8,409 nt of DNA from AP-15 sp035570935 (GTDB lineage: Bacteria; Pseudomonadota; Alphaproteobacteria; ATCC43930; CGMCC-115725): assembly GCA_035570935.1 (NCBI GenBank), contig DATMKU010000417.1:1-8409 (forward strand). The letters run 5' to 3'. Of the stretch, positions 1 to 5,473 are shown in pieces. Made by a program: the position numbers and the translations under genes. Position 1 is the stretch's first letter. Each line of letters opens with the position of its first letter. Under the pieces are notes generated by a model, which was given only the letters and a program-made list of their open reading frames with translations, was not told where the DNA came from and did no database searches.

Positions 1-114
1 ATCGACACCGAGAACGCCTGCTTCAATTGCAGGAATGGCTCAAAAGAAATGCTCCGACCTGATGGACGGGTCATTGCCTCAACATCGACCGCGACGTATA
101 TGAGGGAGGGCTGA
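1..114 (+). CDS. Possible 3' end of a truncated reading frame, unknown product
   Basis: A reading frame open from the left edge runs 37 codons and ends at TGA 112-114. Its start would lie outside the window. The first eight codons all end in G or C, as expected for a gene in this genome, but the later codons are mixed. The peptide contains a Cys-x-x-Cys pair near its start (CFNC) and matches no family I recognise. The main argument for it is context: a good ribosome binding site and the start of a 27-codon frame follow the stop by 11 nt, as in an operon. It may equally be chance. Low confidence. Confidence 0.2.
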   Translation: MDTENACFNCRNGSKEMLRPDGRVIASTSTATYMREG

Positions 115-125
115 CGGAGGGTGAT

Positions 126-209
126 ATGCGCCGCTTGGTGGTCATAATCGCAGTGGCTTTGATACTCTGGGTGCCTGCGTTTGCGGTATTAGCGCGGACA
201 GTACCCTAA
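126..209 (+). CDS. Candidate 27-residue single-pass membrane peptide
   Basis: A short frame begins at ATG 126 and ends at TAA 207-209. It is preceded by GGAGGG (116-121), at a usable distance from the start. The peptide begins MRRLVVIIAVALILW, continues through a further hydrophobic stretch and ends ARTVP. So it has two arginines, about 20 hydrophobic residues and a short polar tail. This is the layout of a small inner-membrane protein with its N terminus inside, or of an uncleaved signal anchor (AFA at residues 18-20 could also be a signal peptidase site). It sits 11 nt after the stop of a possible upstream gene. I recognise no family. Evidence is limited to the ribosome binding site and the hydrophobic pattern; frames this short arise by chance. 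Confidence 0.35.
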   Translation: MRRLVVIIAVALILWVPAFAVLARTVP

Positions 210-549
210 ACCGGGGCAGAGCTCACCAGAAGGGGGCCGTCCGGGAGTCGTCGAGTAATAGGGCGTGAGGCGGACCAGCCAACCCGCTGGACAGCCGCTT
301 GGAACGTTTGCTCAGGAACGGCCCGATGGTACCGAGAAGTGAGCCTCGGCTCCTGAAACAAATACGTCGCCCGCCTCGCCCATTAAAGCTCGACCTTCCA
401 GAGCTCACATTCATATTCATTGTAATTGGTGGAAGCGGGTCGAGCGCCACTGGGCGCTCGGACGATGTCTCGCCGCTTTGTCTCGATTTGCCAGCCGGTG
501 CCGTGCGCGTGGTAGAGTCGCGCGTCAGGGACAAGATCGAGGTCACGTC
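210..549. other. Gene-poor region with strong hairpins
   Basis: About 340 nt without a convincing gene. The base composition is more AT-rich than the rest of the window, especially around 375-430. Several inverted repeats are present. TCAGGA (312-317) pairs with TCCTGA (351-356) and encloses CCGAG (332-336) paired with CTCGG (345-349). A separate perfect 8-bp stem is formed by CGAGCGCC (441-448) and GGCGCTCG (453-460) with an ACTG loop. Neither is followed by a T-run, so they are not classical intrinsic terminators. The region could be the untranslated leader of the gene at 550, an unrecognised small RNA, or a decayed gene. I see nothing that decides. Confidence 0.4.
441..460. repeat. Perfect 8-bp inverted repeat (hairpin)
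   Basis: CGAGCGCC and GGCGCTCG are exact reverse complements separated by ACTG. This makes a very stable stem-loop about 90 nt upstream of the small gene at 550. There is no T-tract on either side. It could be a leader hairpin, a factor-dependent terminator element or a dyad-type protein-binding site. Confidence 0.5.
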
Positions 550-777
550 ATGAGTGCCGTGCGCGAGCTTTTCGACGACGCGATTGCGCTGCAAAAGGAT
601 GGGTTGAGCCCCGGCCGGATCGGGCTGGCGCTGACCGACCGCTGGGAGGCCGAGCAACCCGATACCGTCGGCGAGGTGCGCCGCACGCGCTCGAAGACCG
701 GCGCCCTCGAACTGCGCTTCCCGAGCGGCGAGAAGATCGTGTGGGACGGTGCCGCCTGGAGCTATCTGCCGGCGTGA
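550..777 (+). CDS. 75-residue protein of unknown function
   Basis: The start is ATG 550, preceded by GAGG (539-542) with a 7-nt spacer. This beats an earlier in-frame ATG at 478, whose first 24 residues are arginine-rich and look like out-of-frame translation. The protein is small, soluble and fairly acidic. The first half (AVRELFDDAIALQKDGLSPG) looks helical. The second half has short alternating stretches ending in FPSGEKIVWDGAAWSYLPA that suggest beta strands. No signal peptide or membrane segment is seen. Its TGA (775-777) overlaps the GTG start of the DUF3108 gene, so the two are very probably co-transcribed and translationally coupled. I recognise no named family. That it is a real gene is supported by codon bias, ribosome binding site and overlap; its function is unknown. 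Confidence 0.75.
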   Translation: MSAVRELFDDAIALQKDGLSPGRIGLALTDRWEAEQPDTVGEVRRTRSKTGALELRFPSGEKIVWDGAAWSYLPA

Positions 778-1607
778 CGAGTGCGGCTGCGGTTCGCCGA
801 CCATCGGGCCGTCTCGGCGGTGCTGGCAGAGTCGCCGCCGCTGGCGTTGCTTTCTTGTTGGCCGCGGCGAGCGGTTCGGCCCGCGCCGCCGACATCGTCG
901 CCACATACAGCGCCTATTGGGCCGGCCTGCCCGCGGCGCAGATCCGCTTGAAGCTCAGCGCAACCGGCGCGTCCTACGACGACGAGATCGAGATCCGCAG
1001 CGACGGAGTGCCGCGCCTCGTCACCCATTTTCGCGGCAACGCCGAGGCAGCCGGACGGCTCGGTCCGAATCGGCCCGCCGATCCGTCGCGCTATGATGCG
1101 CTCTACGATCTGCGGAAGCGCCGCAACAACCGCATCGGCATGCGCTTTGTCGTCAGCGACGGCGCCGCTGTGGCCGAGCGGAGCGCCGACGACACCAGCC
1201 GCAAACCGCCGCTCGCCGAGAAATACCGGCGCGAAATCGTCGATCCACTGACTGCGTTTGAGCGCATTCGCGCCGCGGTCGCCGCCCGCGAGGCGACGCC
1301 GAACGCGACCTTTGTCATCCCCGTCTATGACGGCACGCGCCGTTTCGACATTCTCGGGCGCATATTGCCTAAGTCGCGGCAGACTGCCGGTGTCTTGCGG
1401 GTTGCATTGAACCTGCGGCCGATCGCCGGGTTCAAAGGCGAGTCGAGCGATGACGGCGACCCGGATGACGCGCCGCGGCCGGTCGCGCTGACACTGACCG
1501 ATGATACGAGGCTGTTGCCGGTGTCGATGACCGTGCAGGTCTTCTACCTGCCGCTGGTGGTGCGGCTCGACCGGGTTTGCCCCGGCGCGAAAAACTGCGC
1601 CGGGTGA
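774..1607 (+). CDS. DUF3108 domain protein, secreted
   Basis: I choose GTG 774, which overlaps the preceding TGA as GTGA, giving 277 residues. An upstream in-frame ATG at 741 would lie deep inside the previous gene. The N terminus is a signal peptide: arginines at residues 8, 9, 13 and 19, a hydrophobic run at about 20-33 (VAAAGVAFLLAAA), and an Ala-x-Ala site ending at Ala38 (SARA, then ADIV). The mature part has the usual marks of DUF3108 periplasmic proteins: an opening beta stretch (VATYSAYWAGLPAAQIRLKL), a DPLTAF segment (157-162), VYDGTRRFDI (184-193) and a C-terminal LPVSMTV strand. Family members are predicted periplasmic or surface-associated beta-rich proteins of unknown role. The two cysteines near the C terminus (residues 269 and 275) could form a disulfide. 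Family call is good; role is unknown. Confidence 0.82.
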   Translation: MTSAAAVRRPSGRLGGAGRVAAAGVAFLLAAASGSARAADIVATYSAYWAGLPAAQIRLKLSATGASYDDEIEIRSDGVPRLVTHFRGNAEAAGRLGPNRPADPSRYDALYDLRKRRNNRIGMRFVVSDGAAVAERSADDTSRKPPLAEKYRREIVDPLTAFERIRAAVAAREATPNATFVIPVYDGTRRFDILGRILPKSRQTAGVLRVALNLRPIAGFKGESSDDGDPDDAPRPVALTLTDDTRLLPVSMTVQVFYLPLVVRLDRVCPGAKNCAG

Positions 1608-1617
1608 ACCGCCGCGA

Positions 1618-1655
1618 CCCCGGCATCAGAGGCATTCGGCCGCGCTCAGCCGGGG
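1618..1655. terminator. Possible shared terminator hairpin between converging genes
   Basis: CCCCGGC (1618-1624) and GCCGGGG (1649-1655) are perfect 7-bp inverted repeats. They sit just after the DUF3108 stop and overlap the 3' end of the minus-strand 55-residue gene. The loop is long (24 nt) and no T-run follows in either direction, so this is a weak prediction based mainly on its place between converging stops. Confidence 0.3.
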
Positions 1656-1813
1656 ACGGCGTTGGCGAACAGCTCCGGCTCTCGCATCGGCGGAGCAGAT
1701 TCGAGCAACAGCTCGACCGCGCGACGGTCCATCCCCATGCTTTTCATGGCCAGCCCGAGCGCCGGGTGGTCGAGTAGCGCATCGAGGGAATGCTCGCGTT
1801 CTTGGCGCCACAT
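1646..1813 (-). CDS. 55-residue protein of unknown function
   Basis: On the minus strand, ATG at 1813 is preceded by GGGAGGTCATC, a near-ideal ribosome binding site at 5-6 nt. This decides the start over a longer frame beginning at 1954, whose extra residues are alanine- and arginine-rich. The peptide begins MWRQEREHSLDALLDHPALG and ends ELFANAVPG. It is acidic, methionine-rich (five Met including the start) and likely two or three short helices, with no signal peptide or membrane segment. The gene stands alone and converges on the DUF3108 gene. I recognise no family. Codon use and the ribosome binding site argue that it is expressed. Confidence 0.62.
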   Translation of the reverse strand: MWRQEREHSLDALLDHPALGLAMKSMGMDRRAVELLLESAPPMREPELFANAVPG

Positions 1814-1907
1814 GATGACCTCCCACCGCGCGACGGCGGCGCGGCGCGCTCTTGGCCGAACGAGATGGGCTGCTGCGGCAGCGGTTTCAATTTTCATTAA
1901 ATATCGG

Positions 1908-1934
1908 GACCGTTTCGGCAGTTTTGCCGAGGTC
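1908..1934. repeat. Hairpin with 10 paired bases between the 55-residue gene and pcaH
   Basis: TCGGCA (1915-1920), loop GTTT, TGCCGA (1925-1930) form a perfect 6-bp stem. After a 3-nt bulge on the left side it is extended by GACC (1908-1911) pairing with GGTC (1931-1934). It lies next to an AT-rich stretch (about 1885-1904), about 135 nt upstream of pcaH and about 95 nt upstream of the minus-strand gene. No T-run follows. It may be an operator dyad, a leader hairpin for either gene, or a barrier between the two transcription units. Confidence 0.45.
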
Positions 1935-2006
1935 GGATCGCGCAAACCCAACATCTGAAGCCCGCGACGTTCCCGAAACGATCCGTCCTTCTCGGCCTTC
2001 GCGCCG

Positions 2007-2036
2007 CTTGACCCGCGGCGGCCGGCTGCGCACAGT
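2007..2036 (+). promoter_or_regulatory. Weak candidate promoter for pcaHG
   Basis: CTTGACC at 2007-2013 matches the -35 element preferred by alphaproteobacterial housekeeping sigma factor. CACAGT follows 17 nt after the TTGACC hexamer as a poor -10. Transcription would begin near 2043, leaving a leader of about 27 nt with the ribosome binding site. I see no match to the PcaQ-type dyad (ATAACC spaced from GGTTAA) known upstream of some rhizobial pca operons. Speculative. Confidence 0.22.
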
Positions 2037-2069
2037 CCGAAGCCGTCAAACCACAGGGAGGATTGAAAA

Positions 2070-2780
2070 ATGCCCGACGCGATCCGGCCGTTCGCGCGCG
2101 CCCGTCAAGGCGGCCAACCGCCGTATCTGCACCCCGATTACGCGAGCACCGTCAAACGCGCGCCGAAACATCCGCCGATCCGGCTCGAACAAACTCTTAC
2201 GGAGATCACCGGCCCGGTCTTTACGGATGACTGGGCCGGCCCGGACGCCGCCGACCTGACGCAGGCTCACCCGGGTCCGCCGCTCGGCGAGCGAATCATT
2301 GTTGCCGGGCGCGTGCTCGACGAGGATGCGCGGCCGGTGCCGGGCACCTTAGTCGAGTTGTGGCAGTGCAACGCCGCCGGCCGCTATCGCCACCCGGTCG
2401 ACCAGCACGACGCACCGCTCGACCCGAATTTCGACGGGGTCGGACAGGCCGTGACCAACGAGCGCGGCGAGTACCGGTTTCTGACGATCAAGCCCGGTGC
2501 CTATCCGTGGCGCAACACCAACAATTCATGGCGGCCGGCGCACATTCATTTCGGCATTTTCGGCCCGGCCTTTGCGACGCGGCTGATCACGCAGATGTAT
2601 TTTCCCGGCGATCCGCTTTTGGCGTTCGACGCGATTTTCCTCGGCACTGCCGACACGACGGCACGAGACCGGCTGATCTGCGCCTATGATCCGAACCTCA
2701 GCGAAGCGGAGTGGGCGCTCGGCTACCATTTCGACATCGTATTGCGCGGGCGCGAGGCGACGCCGATGGAGAACGCCTGA
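2070..2780 (+). CDS. pcaH: Protocatechuate 3,4-dioxygenase beta subunit
   Basis: This is the iron-carrying subunit of the cytoplasmic enzyme that cleaves protocatechuate with O2, between its two hydroxyl-bearing carbons, to 3-carboxy-cis,cis-muconate, the first ring-opening step of the beta-ketoadipate pathway. ATG 2070 follows GGGAGGA (2056-2062) at good spacing; 236 residues is the normal length. The four non-haem Fe(III) ligands of intradiol dioxygenases are all visible: Tyr106 (AAGRYRHP), Tyr145 (KPGAYPW), and His158 and His160 in the signature WRPAHIHF. Arg155 in that signature corresponds to the conserved active-site arginine. The N-terminal part (about 1-75) carries the beta-subunit-specific PPYLHPDYASTVKRAP segment, and the C terminus (FDIVLRGREATPMENA) is also typical. 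pcaG follows after 1 nt. No pcaB, pcaC, pcaD or pcaQ is nearby, so the rest of the pathway must be elsewhere. Confidence 0.96.
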   Translation: MPDAIRPFARARQGGQPPYLHPDYASTVKRAPKHPPIRLEQTLTEITGPVFTDDWAGPDAADLTQAHPGPPLGERIIVAGRVLDEDARPVPGTLVELWQCNAAGRYRHPVDQHDAPLDPNFDGVGQAVTNERGEYRFLTIKPGAYPWRNTNNSWRPAHIHFGIFGPAFATRLITQMYFPGDPLLAFDAIFLGTADTTARDRLICAYDPNLSEAEWALGYHFDIVLRGREATPMENA

Positions 2781-2781
2781 C

Positions 2782-3366
2782 ATGGCGGACAAGCTGGTCG
2801 CCACCCCGTCGCAAACGGTCGGCCCGTTTTTCCACCTGGCGCTCGACCGCGCCGAATGGGCCGATCTGACGACAGACGACCCGCAAGGCGAGCGCATCGT
2901 CATCGAAGGCCGGGTCACCGATGGCGACGGCGCCCCGGTTGGCGACGCGTGTCTCGAATTGTGGCAGGCGAACGCCGCCGGCCGCTATGCCCATCCCGGC
3001 GATACCCGCACCGACAAGCCGCTCGATCCGCATTTCCGCGGCTTTGGCCGGGATTCGACCGACGCCGACGGCAATTTTCGCTTTACCACGATCCGGCCGG
3101 GTGCGGTGCCCGGCCGCGGCAACGCCCTCCAGGCGCCGCATATCGCGGTGGCGTTGTTTGCCCGCGGGTTGCTGAAGCCGCTCTATACCCGCATCTACTT
3201 CGCCGGCGACCCCGCCAACGACGCTGACCCGGTATTACAGTCGATCGACGACCAGGCGCGAAGGCGGACGCTGATCGCCGCCCGCAGCGACGGCAGCGAT
3301 ACGCCGACCTGGCATCTCGACATTGTCATGCAAGGCGAGAACGAAACGGTCTTTTTCGACATTTGA
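2782..3366 (+). CDS. pcaG: Protocatechuate 3,4-dioxygenase alpha subunit
   Basis: The structural partner of PcaH, sharing the same beta-sandwich fold; alternating alpha and beta subunits build the (alpha-beta-Fe)n complex. ATG 2782 lies 1 nt after the pcaH stop, with GGAG (2768-2771) inside the end of pcaH as ribosome binding site, so the pair should be translated together at equal amounts. The protein has 194 residues, about the usual size. It opens with the alpha-subunit hallmark ATPSQTVGPFFHL and ends ETVFFDI. As expected for the non-catalytic subunit, the iron site is degenerate: the second tyrosine position is Val109 (PGAVPG) and only one of the two histidines remains (APHIA, His120). 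Arg137 (LYTRIYF) corresponds to the alpha-subunit arginine thought to contribute to the active-site cavity. Confidence is high because of the motif set and the position after pcaH. Confidence 0.95.
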   Translation: MADKLVATPSQTVGPFFHLALDRAEWADLTTDDPQGERIVIEGRVTDGDGAPVGDACLELWQANAAGRYAHPGDTRTDKPLDPHFRGFGRDSTDADGNFRFTTIRPGAVPGRGNALQAPHIAVALFARGLLKPLYTRIYFAGDPANDADPVLQSIDDQARRRTLIAARSDGSDTPTWHLDIVMQGENETVFFDI

Positions 3367-3377
3367 CGTTTCGCGAC

Positions 3378-4127
3378 TTACAGCATCTGGCCGCCATCGA
3401 CGGCGATGTTCTGGCCGGTGATCCAGCCGGCGAGAGGCGACGCGAGAAAGAGGGCGACGCGCGCGACTTCCTCCGGCTGGCCCAGCCGGCCGAACGGGAT
3501 GCTGCGCAAGATCGCGGCGTAGAGGTTGGGATTGTTATTCTTCGCGCGCTCCCAGGTGCCGCCGGGAAACTCGATCGATCCGGGAGCGATGCAGTTGACG
3601 CGGATGCCCTTGCGCGCGAATTGCGCCGCCGTCGTCTGGGTATATTCGAGGATCGCCGCCTTGACCGCACCGTAGGGCGGGGTGCGGGCCGAGGCGCGAA
3701 AACCCGAGATCGACGAGATGTTGATGATCGCTCCCGCAGCGGATTTTTCGAGATGGGGCAAGGCGGCGCGCGTCGCCCGCACCGTCGCCATCAGATCGAC
3801 CGCGATGCTGACGGCCCAGCCGGCCTCGTCGTCGCTGCCGCCAAACCCCGAGGCGTTGTTGACCAGGATATCGATGCCGCCGAGCGCTCCCGCCGCCGCT
3901 TCGATATAGCGGGGAACGGCCGCCGCGTCGGCGAGGTCGCAGGTCGCGGCGTGCAAAGGGTGGCCGTGCCGGGCGATGTCGTCGCGCGCTTTCGACAACG
4001 CATCGGCGCCGCGCGCGCAGATCGACACGCCGGCTCCGGTTTCGGCAAAGGCGAGCGCGATCGCCCGCCCGATGCCGCGGCTGCCGCCCGCCACCACCGC
4101 TCGCTTGCCAGTCAGATCGATATTCAT
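3378..4127 (-). CDS. Short-chain dehydrogenase/reductase (SDR), substrate unknown
   Basis: A classical NAD(P)-dependent SDR of 249 residues. ATG 4127 has GGAG 5 nt upstream (GGAGCCGCA then ATG); a longer frame starting at 4250 adds 41 residues that do not look like SDR sequence. Visible motifs are the cofactor glycine motif AGGSRGIG (13-20), LVNNAS (88-93), catalytic Ser139 in NISSISG, Tyr152 and Lys156 in PPYGAVK, the VNCIAPG loop (177-183) and the terminal ITGQNIAVDGGQ. Ser139-Tyr152 spacing matches FabG. The catalytic-tetrad asparagine position is Asp111 here (AVDLMATV). An Arg at residue 17 could favour NADP but this is not decisive. It converges on pcaG (11 nt between stops) and diverges from the hydroxyacid dehydrogenase, so a role in aromatic or hydroxyacid metabolism is possible but only guessed from position. 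A FabG-like role is less likely given the solitary context. Confidence 0.9.
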   Translation of the reverse strand: MNIDLTGKRAVVAGGSRGIGRAIALAFAETGAGVSICARGADALSKARDDIARHGHPLHAATCDLADAAAVPRYIEAAAGALGGIDILVNNASGFGGSDDEAGWAVSIAVDLMATVRATRAALPHLEKSAAGAIINISSISGFRASARTPPYGAVKAAILEYTQTTAAQFARKGIRVNCIAPGSIEFPGGTWERAKNNNPNLYAAILRSIPFGRLGQPEEVARVALFLASPLAGWITGQNIAVDGGQML

Positions 4128-4270
4128 TGCGGCTCCGCCTTTCGCCGAATTGTGAACTCGACCGATCTTGGCTGCCTTCCGCCGACTCGTCGAGATCATG
4201 ACAACGGCTTGCGGTGAAGCCGCTCGGGTCCGATGCTGGCTCGCATCCAACCACCGGAGGGCGATGCGCC
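4128..4270. promoter_or_regulatory. Divergent intergenic region with dyads
   Basis: The 143 nt between the divergent SDR and hydroxyacid dehydrogenase genes must carry both promoters, but I find no convincing -35/-10 pair. Two dyads are visible: CTCGAC (4157-4162) with GTCGAG (4189-4194), and CGGCTT (4205-4210) with AAGCCG (4217-4222) around a 6-nt loop. Either could be an operator for one regulator acting on both genes, or a leader hairpin. Confidence 0.35.
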
Positions 4271-5239
4271 ATGCCGAGCCAATTTCTGATGCTGCCGCCG
4301 CACAACGAGAAGACGCGCGAGTGGGGCGCCCGGCTTGCCGCGGCGGTGCCCGCGCTCGAAATTGTCGTTGCCGAGGGCATGGCGCGCGCCGAGCACGCGA
4401 TCGTCGCCGCCGAGGCCGCCTTTGGCACGATCCCGCCGGCGCTGTTGCGCCACGCGCGACGGCTCAGATGGCTGCAGGCGCCGCAAGCGGCACCGCCCGC
4501 CGGCTACTACTACCCCGAATTGATCGCGCACCCGGTCGCGATCACCAATTTCCGCGAGATCTACAACGACCACATCGGCACGCATGTGCTGGCCTTTGTG
4601 CTGGCCTTCGCGCGCGGTCTGCAGCGCTATATCCCGCAGCAATTGCGCCGCGAATGGAAAAAGCCGGCGCAGAACGAGGGTGTCGTGCATCTGCCCGAGG
4701 CGACGGCGCTGATCGTCGGCGTCGGCGGCATCGGTGGCGAAATTGCCCGGCTTTGCGCGGCGTTCGGCATGCGGGTTATCGGCGTCGACGAGCGCCGCCG
4801 CGAGCCGCCGCCGGGCGTCGCCGAATTGCACCGCGGCGACGAACTGGACGCGTTGCTGCCGCAAGCCGATTTTGTGATCCTGACGGTGCCGCATACGCCC
4901 GAGACCGAGGGCTTTATGAACCGCGCGCGGTTCCAGGAGATGAAGAAGACCGCGTTCTTCATCAATATCGGCCGCGGGTTGACGACGCGCCTCGACGACC
5001 TCGCCGCGGCGATCGAGGCGGGCGAGATCGCCGGCGCCGGGCTCGATGTCTTCGAGCAGGAGCCGTTGCCTGCCGACCACAAGCTGTGGACATTGCCCGG
5101 CGTCTTGATGACGCCGCACACCGCCGGCTACGGCCCCTATCTCGACGAGCGCCGCTACGACATCATTCTCGACAATTGCCGCCGCTTTCTCGCCGGCCAG
5201 CCCTTGCGCAACCTTGTCGACAAAGCCCGCTGGTTTTGA
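4271..5239 (+). CDS. D-2-hydroxyacid dehydrogenase, NAD-dependent family
   Basis: An oxidoreductase of the D-isomer-specific 2-hydroxyacid dehydrogenase family, interconverting 2-oxoacids and D-2-hydroxyacids. I choose ATG 4271, preceded by GGAGGG (4256-4261), giving 322 residues, normal for the family. An upstream in-frame ATG at 4214 lacks a ribosome binding site. The Rossmann nucleotide motif is IVGVGGIGGEIAR (148-160). Asp173 at the end of the next strand suggests NAD preference, though three arginines follow. The catalytic triad is visible: Arg235 (NIGRG), Glu264 (DVFEQEP) and His283 (TPHTAG). The rest of the catalytic domain flanks this on both sides, and the conserved NIxRG, LDVFxxEP and TPH signatures are in order. 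The substrate cannot be read from the sequence; glyoxylate or hydroxypyruvate reductase-like activity is possible. It stands alone, followed by the separately controlled mntP. Confidence 0.92.
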   Translation: MPSQFLMLPPHNEKTREWGARLAAAVPALEIVVAEGMARAEHAIVAAEAAFGTIPPALLRHARRLRWLQAPQAAPPAGYYYPELIAHPVAITNFREIYNDHIGTHVLAFVLAFARGLQRYIPQQLRREWKKPAQNEGVVHLPEATALIVGVGGIGGEIARLCAAFGMRVIGVDERRREPPPGVAELHRGDELDALLPQADFVILTVPHTPETEGFMNRARFQEMKKTAFFINIGRGLTTRLDDLAAAIEAGEIAGAGLDVFEQEPLPADHKLWTLPGVLMTPHTAGYGPYLDERRYDIILDNCRRFLAGQPLRNLVDKARWF

Positions 5240-5263
5240 CCGCCGTCATTCCGCGGTGGCGGT
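5239..5263 (+). terminator. Weak hairpin at the end of the hydroxyacid dehydrogenase gene
   Basis: ACCGCC (5239-5244) pairs with GGCGGT (5258-5263) across a 13-nt loop, starting at the last base of the stop codon. No T-run follows, and the right arm touches the mntP -35 element. It could slow read-through into the mntP leader, but the evidence is only the inverted repeat and its place. Confidence 0.25.
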
Positions 5264-5291
5264 TGACAAGGAGGTCGCCGGACCGTAACCC
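5263..5291 (+). promoter_or_regulatory. Candidate promoter for the mntP riboswitch transcript
   Basis: TTGACA (5263-5268) is a perfect -35 hexamer. With a 17-nt spacer the -10 would be TAACCC (5286-5291), a weak match, as is common in GC-rich alphaproteobacteria. The predicted transcription start, about 5297-5299, falls at the first base of the riboswitch P1 helix. That agreement is the best support for it. Confidence 0.42.
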
Positions 5292-5298
5292 AAACGAG

Positions 5299-5406
5299 AT
5301 TGGGGAGTAGCTGCCGCCCACTCGCGGGCGGGGCCGTGTCAACAGGCTCGCGCTGCGGCGCGTGGCACGGTCGGCAGAGCGGTTGGCTGTGCTTGGCGAG
5401 ACCAGT
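5299..5406 (+). promoter_or_regulatory. yybP-ykoY manganese riboswitch aptamer
   Basis: The leader of mntP carries the conserved blocks of the yybP-ykoY (Mn2+) riboswitch in the right order. They are GGGGAGTAGC (5302-5311, loop L1), GTCAACA (5338-5344) and GGCGAGACC (5395-5403, loop L3 region). The closing helix P1 is formed by ATTGG (5299-5303) with CCAGT (5402-5406), one pair being G-U. CCGTG (5334-5338) and CACGG (5366-5370) form an internal helix, and CCGCCC (5314-5319) with GGGCGG (5326-5331) another possible one. In known members Mn2+ docks L1 against L3 and stabilises P1, turning on genes for Mn export. Here the next gene is mntP, the classical target, about 70 nt downstream. Motif match and gene context agree, so confidence is high; exact helix limits are by eye. 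Confidence 0.9.
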
Positions 5407-5472
5407 ACGCATCCGAGGCCGAACCCGGCCGGCTCGGGGTTGCGTGCTGCTCTTGTCCGGCTGGCGGCCTCG
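5404..5472 (+). promoter_or_regulatory. Expression platform of the mntP riboswitch
   Basis: Two competing folds are visible. In one, CGAGGCCG (5414-5421) pairs perfectly with CGGCCTCG (5465-5472), which ends 1 nt before the ATG and would bury the ribosome binding region. In the other, AGTACGCA (5404-5411) pairs with TGCGTGCT (5441-5448, one G-U) and CCGAG (5413-5417) with CTCGG (5433-5437). This uses up the same CGAGGCCG segment and frees the start. The first hairpin begins inside the 3' strand of P1, linking it to Mn2+ binding. No T-run is present, so control of translation is more likely than termination. Direction of the switch is inferred. Confidence 0.5.
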
Positions 5473-5473
5473 A

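Noticed and set aside
15..36. A CCTGC-TTCAATT-GCAGG stem with a 7-nt loop resembling a tRNA anticodon arm (CAA)
   Set aside because: No T arm with GGTTC-type sequence, no D arm and no acceptor stem can be found around it.
488..518. TTGCCA and TAGAGT as a promoter for the gene at 550
   Set aside because: The spacer is 19 nt and both boxes are weak, so I do not list it as a promoter.
299..553. An 84-codon plus-strand frame from TTG 299 whose TGA overlaps the ATG at 550 (ATGA)
   Set aside because: The overlap is suggestive, but codon third positions are mixed, there is no good ribosome binding site at 299, the frame crosses the strong hairpins, and the protein resembles nothing known.
223..906. 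A 227-codon minus-strand frame
   Set aside because: It runs antisense through two plus-strand genes and is low in complexity and arginine-rich, typical of an antisense frame in GC-rich DNA.
3363..4217. A 284-codon plus-strand frame
   Set aside because: It is antisense to the SDR gene, whose cofactor and catalytic motifs are intact; its own product is charged and repetitive with no domain.
4168..5310. A 380-codon plus-strand frame longer than the gene it overlaps
   Set aside because: It overlaps the hydroxyacid dehydrogenase in another frame; its product is almost all Ala, Arg and Gly, while the other frame has the full GxGxxG and Arg-Glu-His set.
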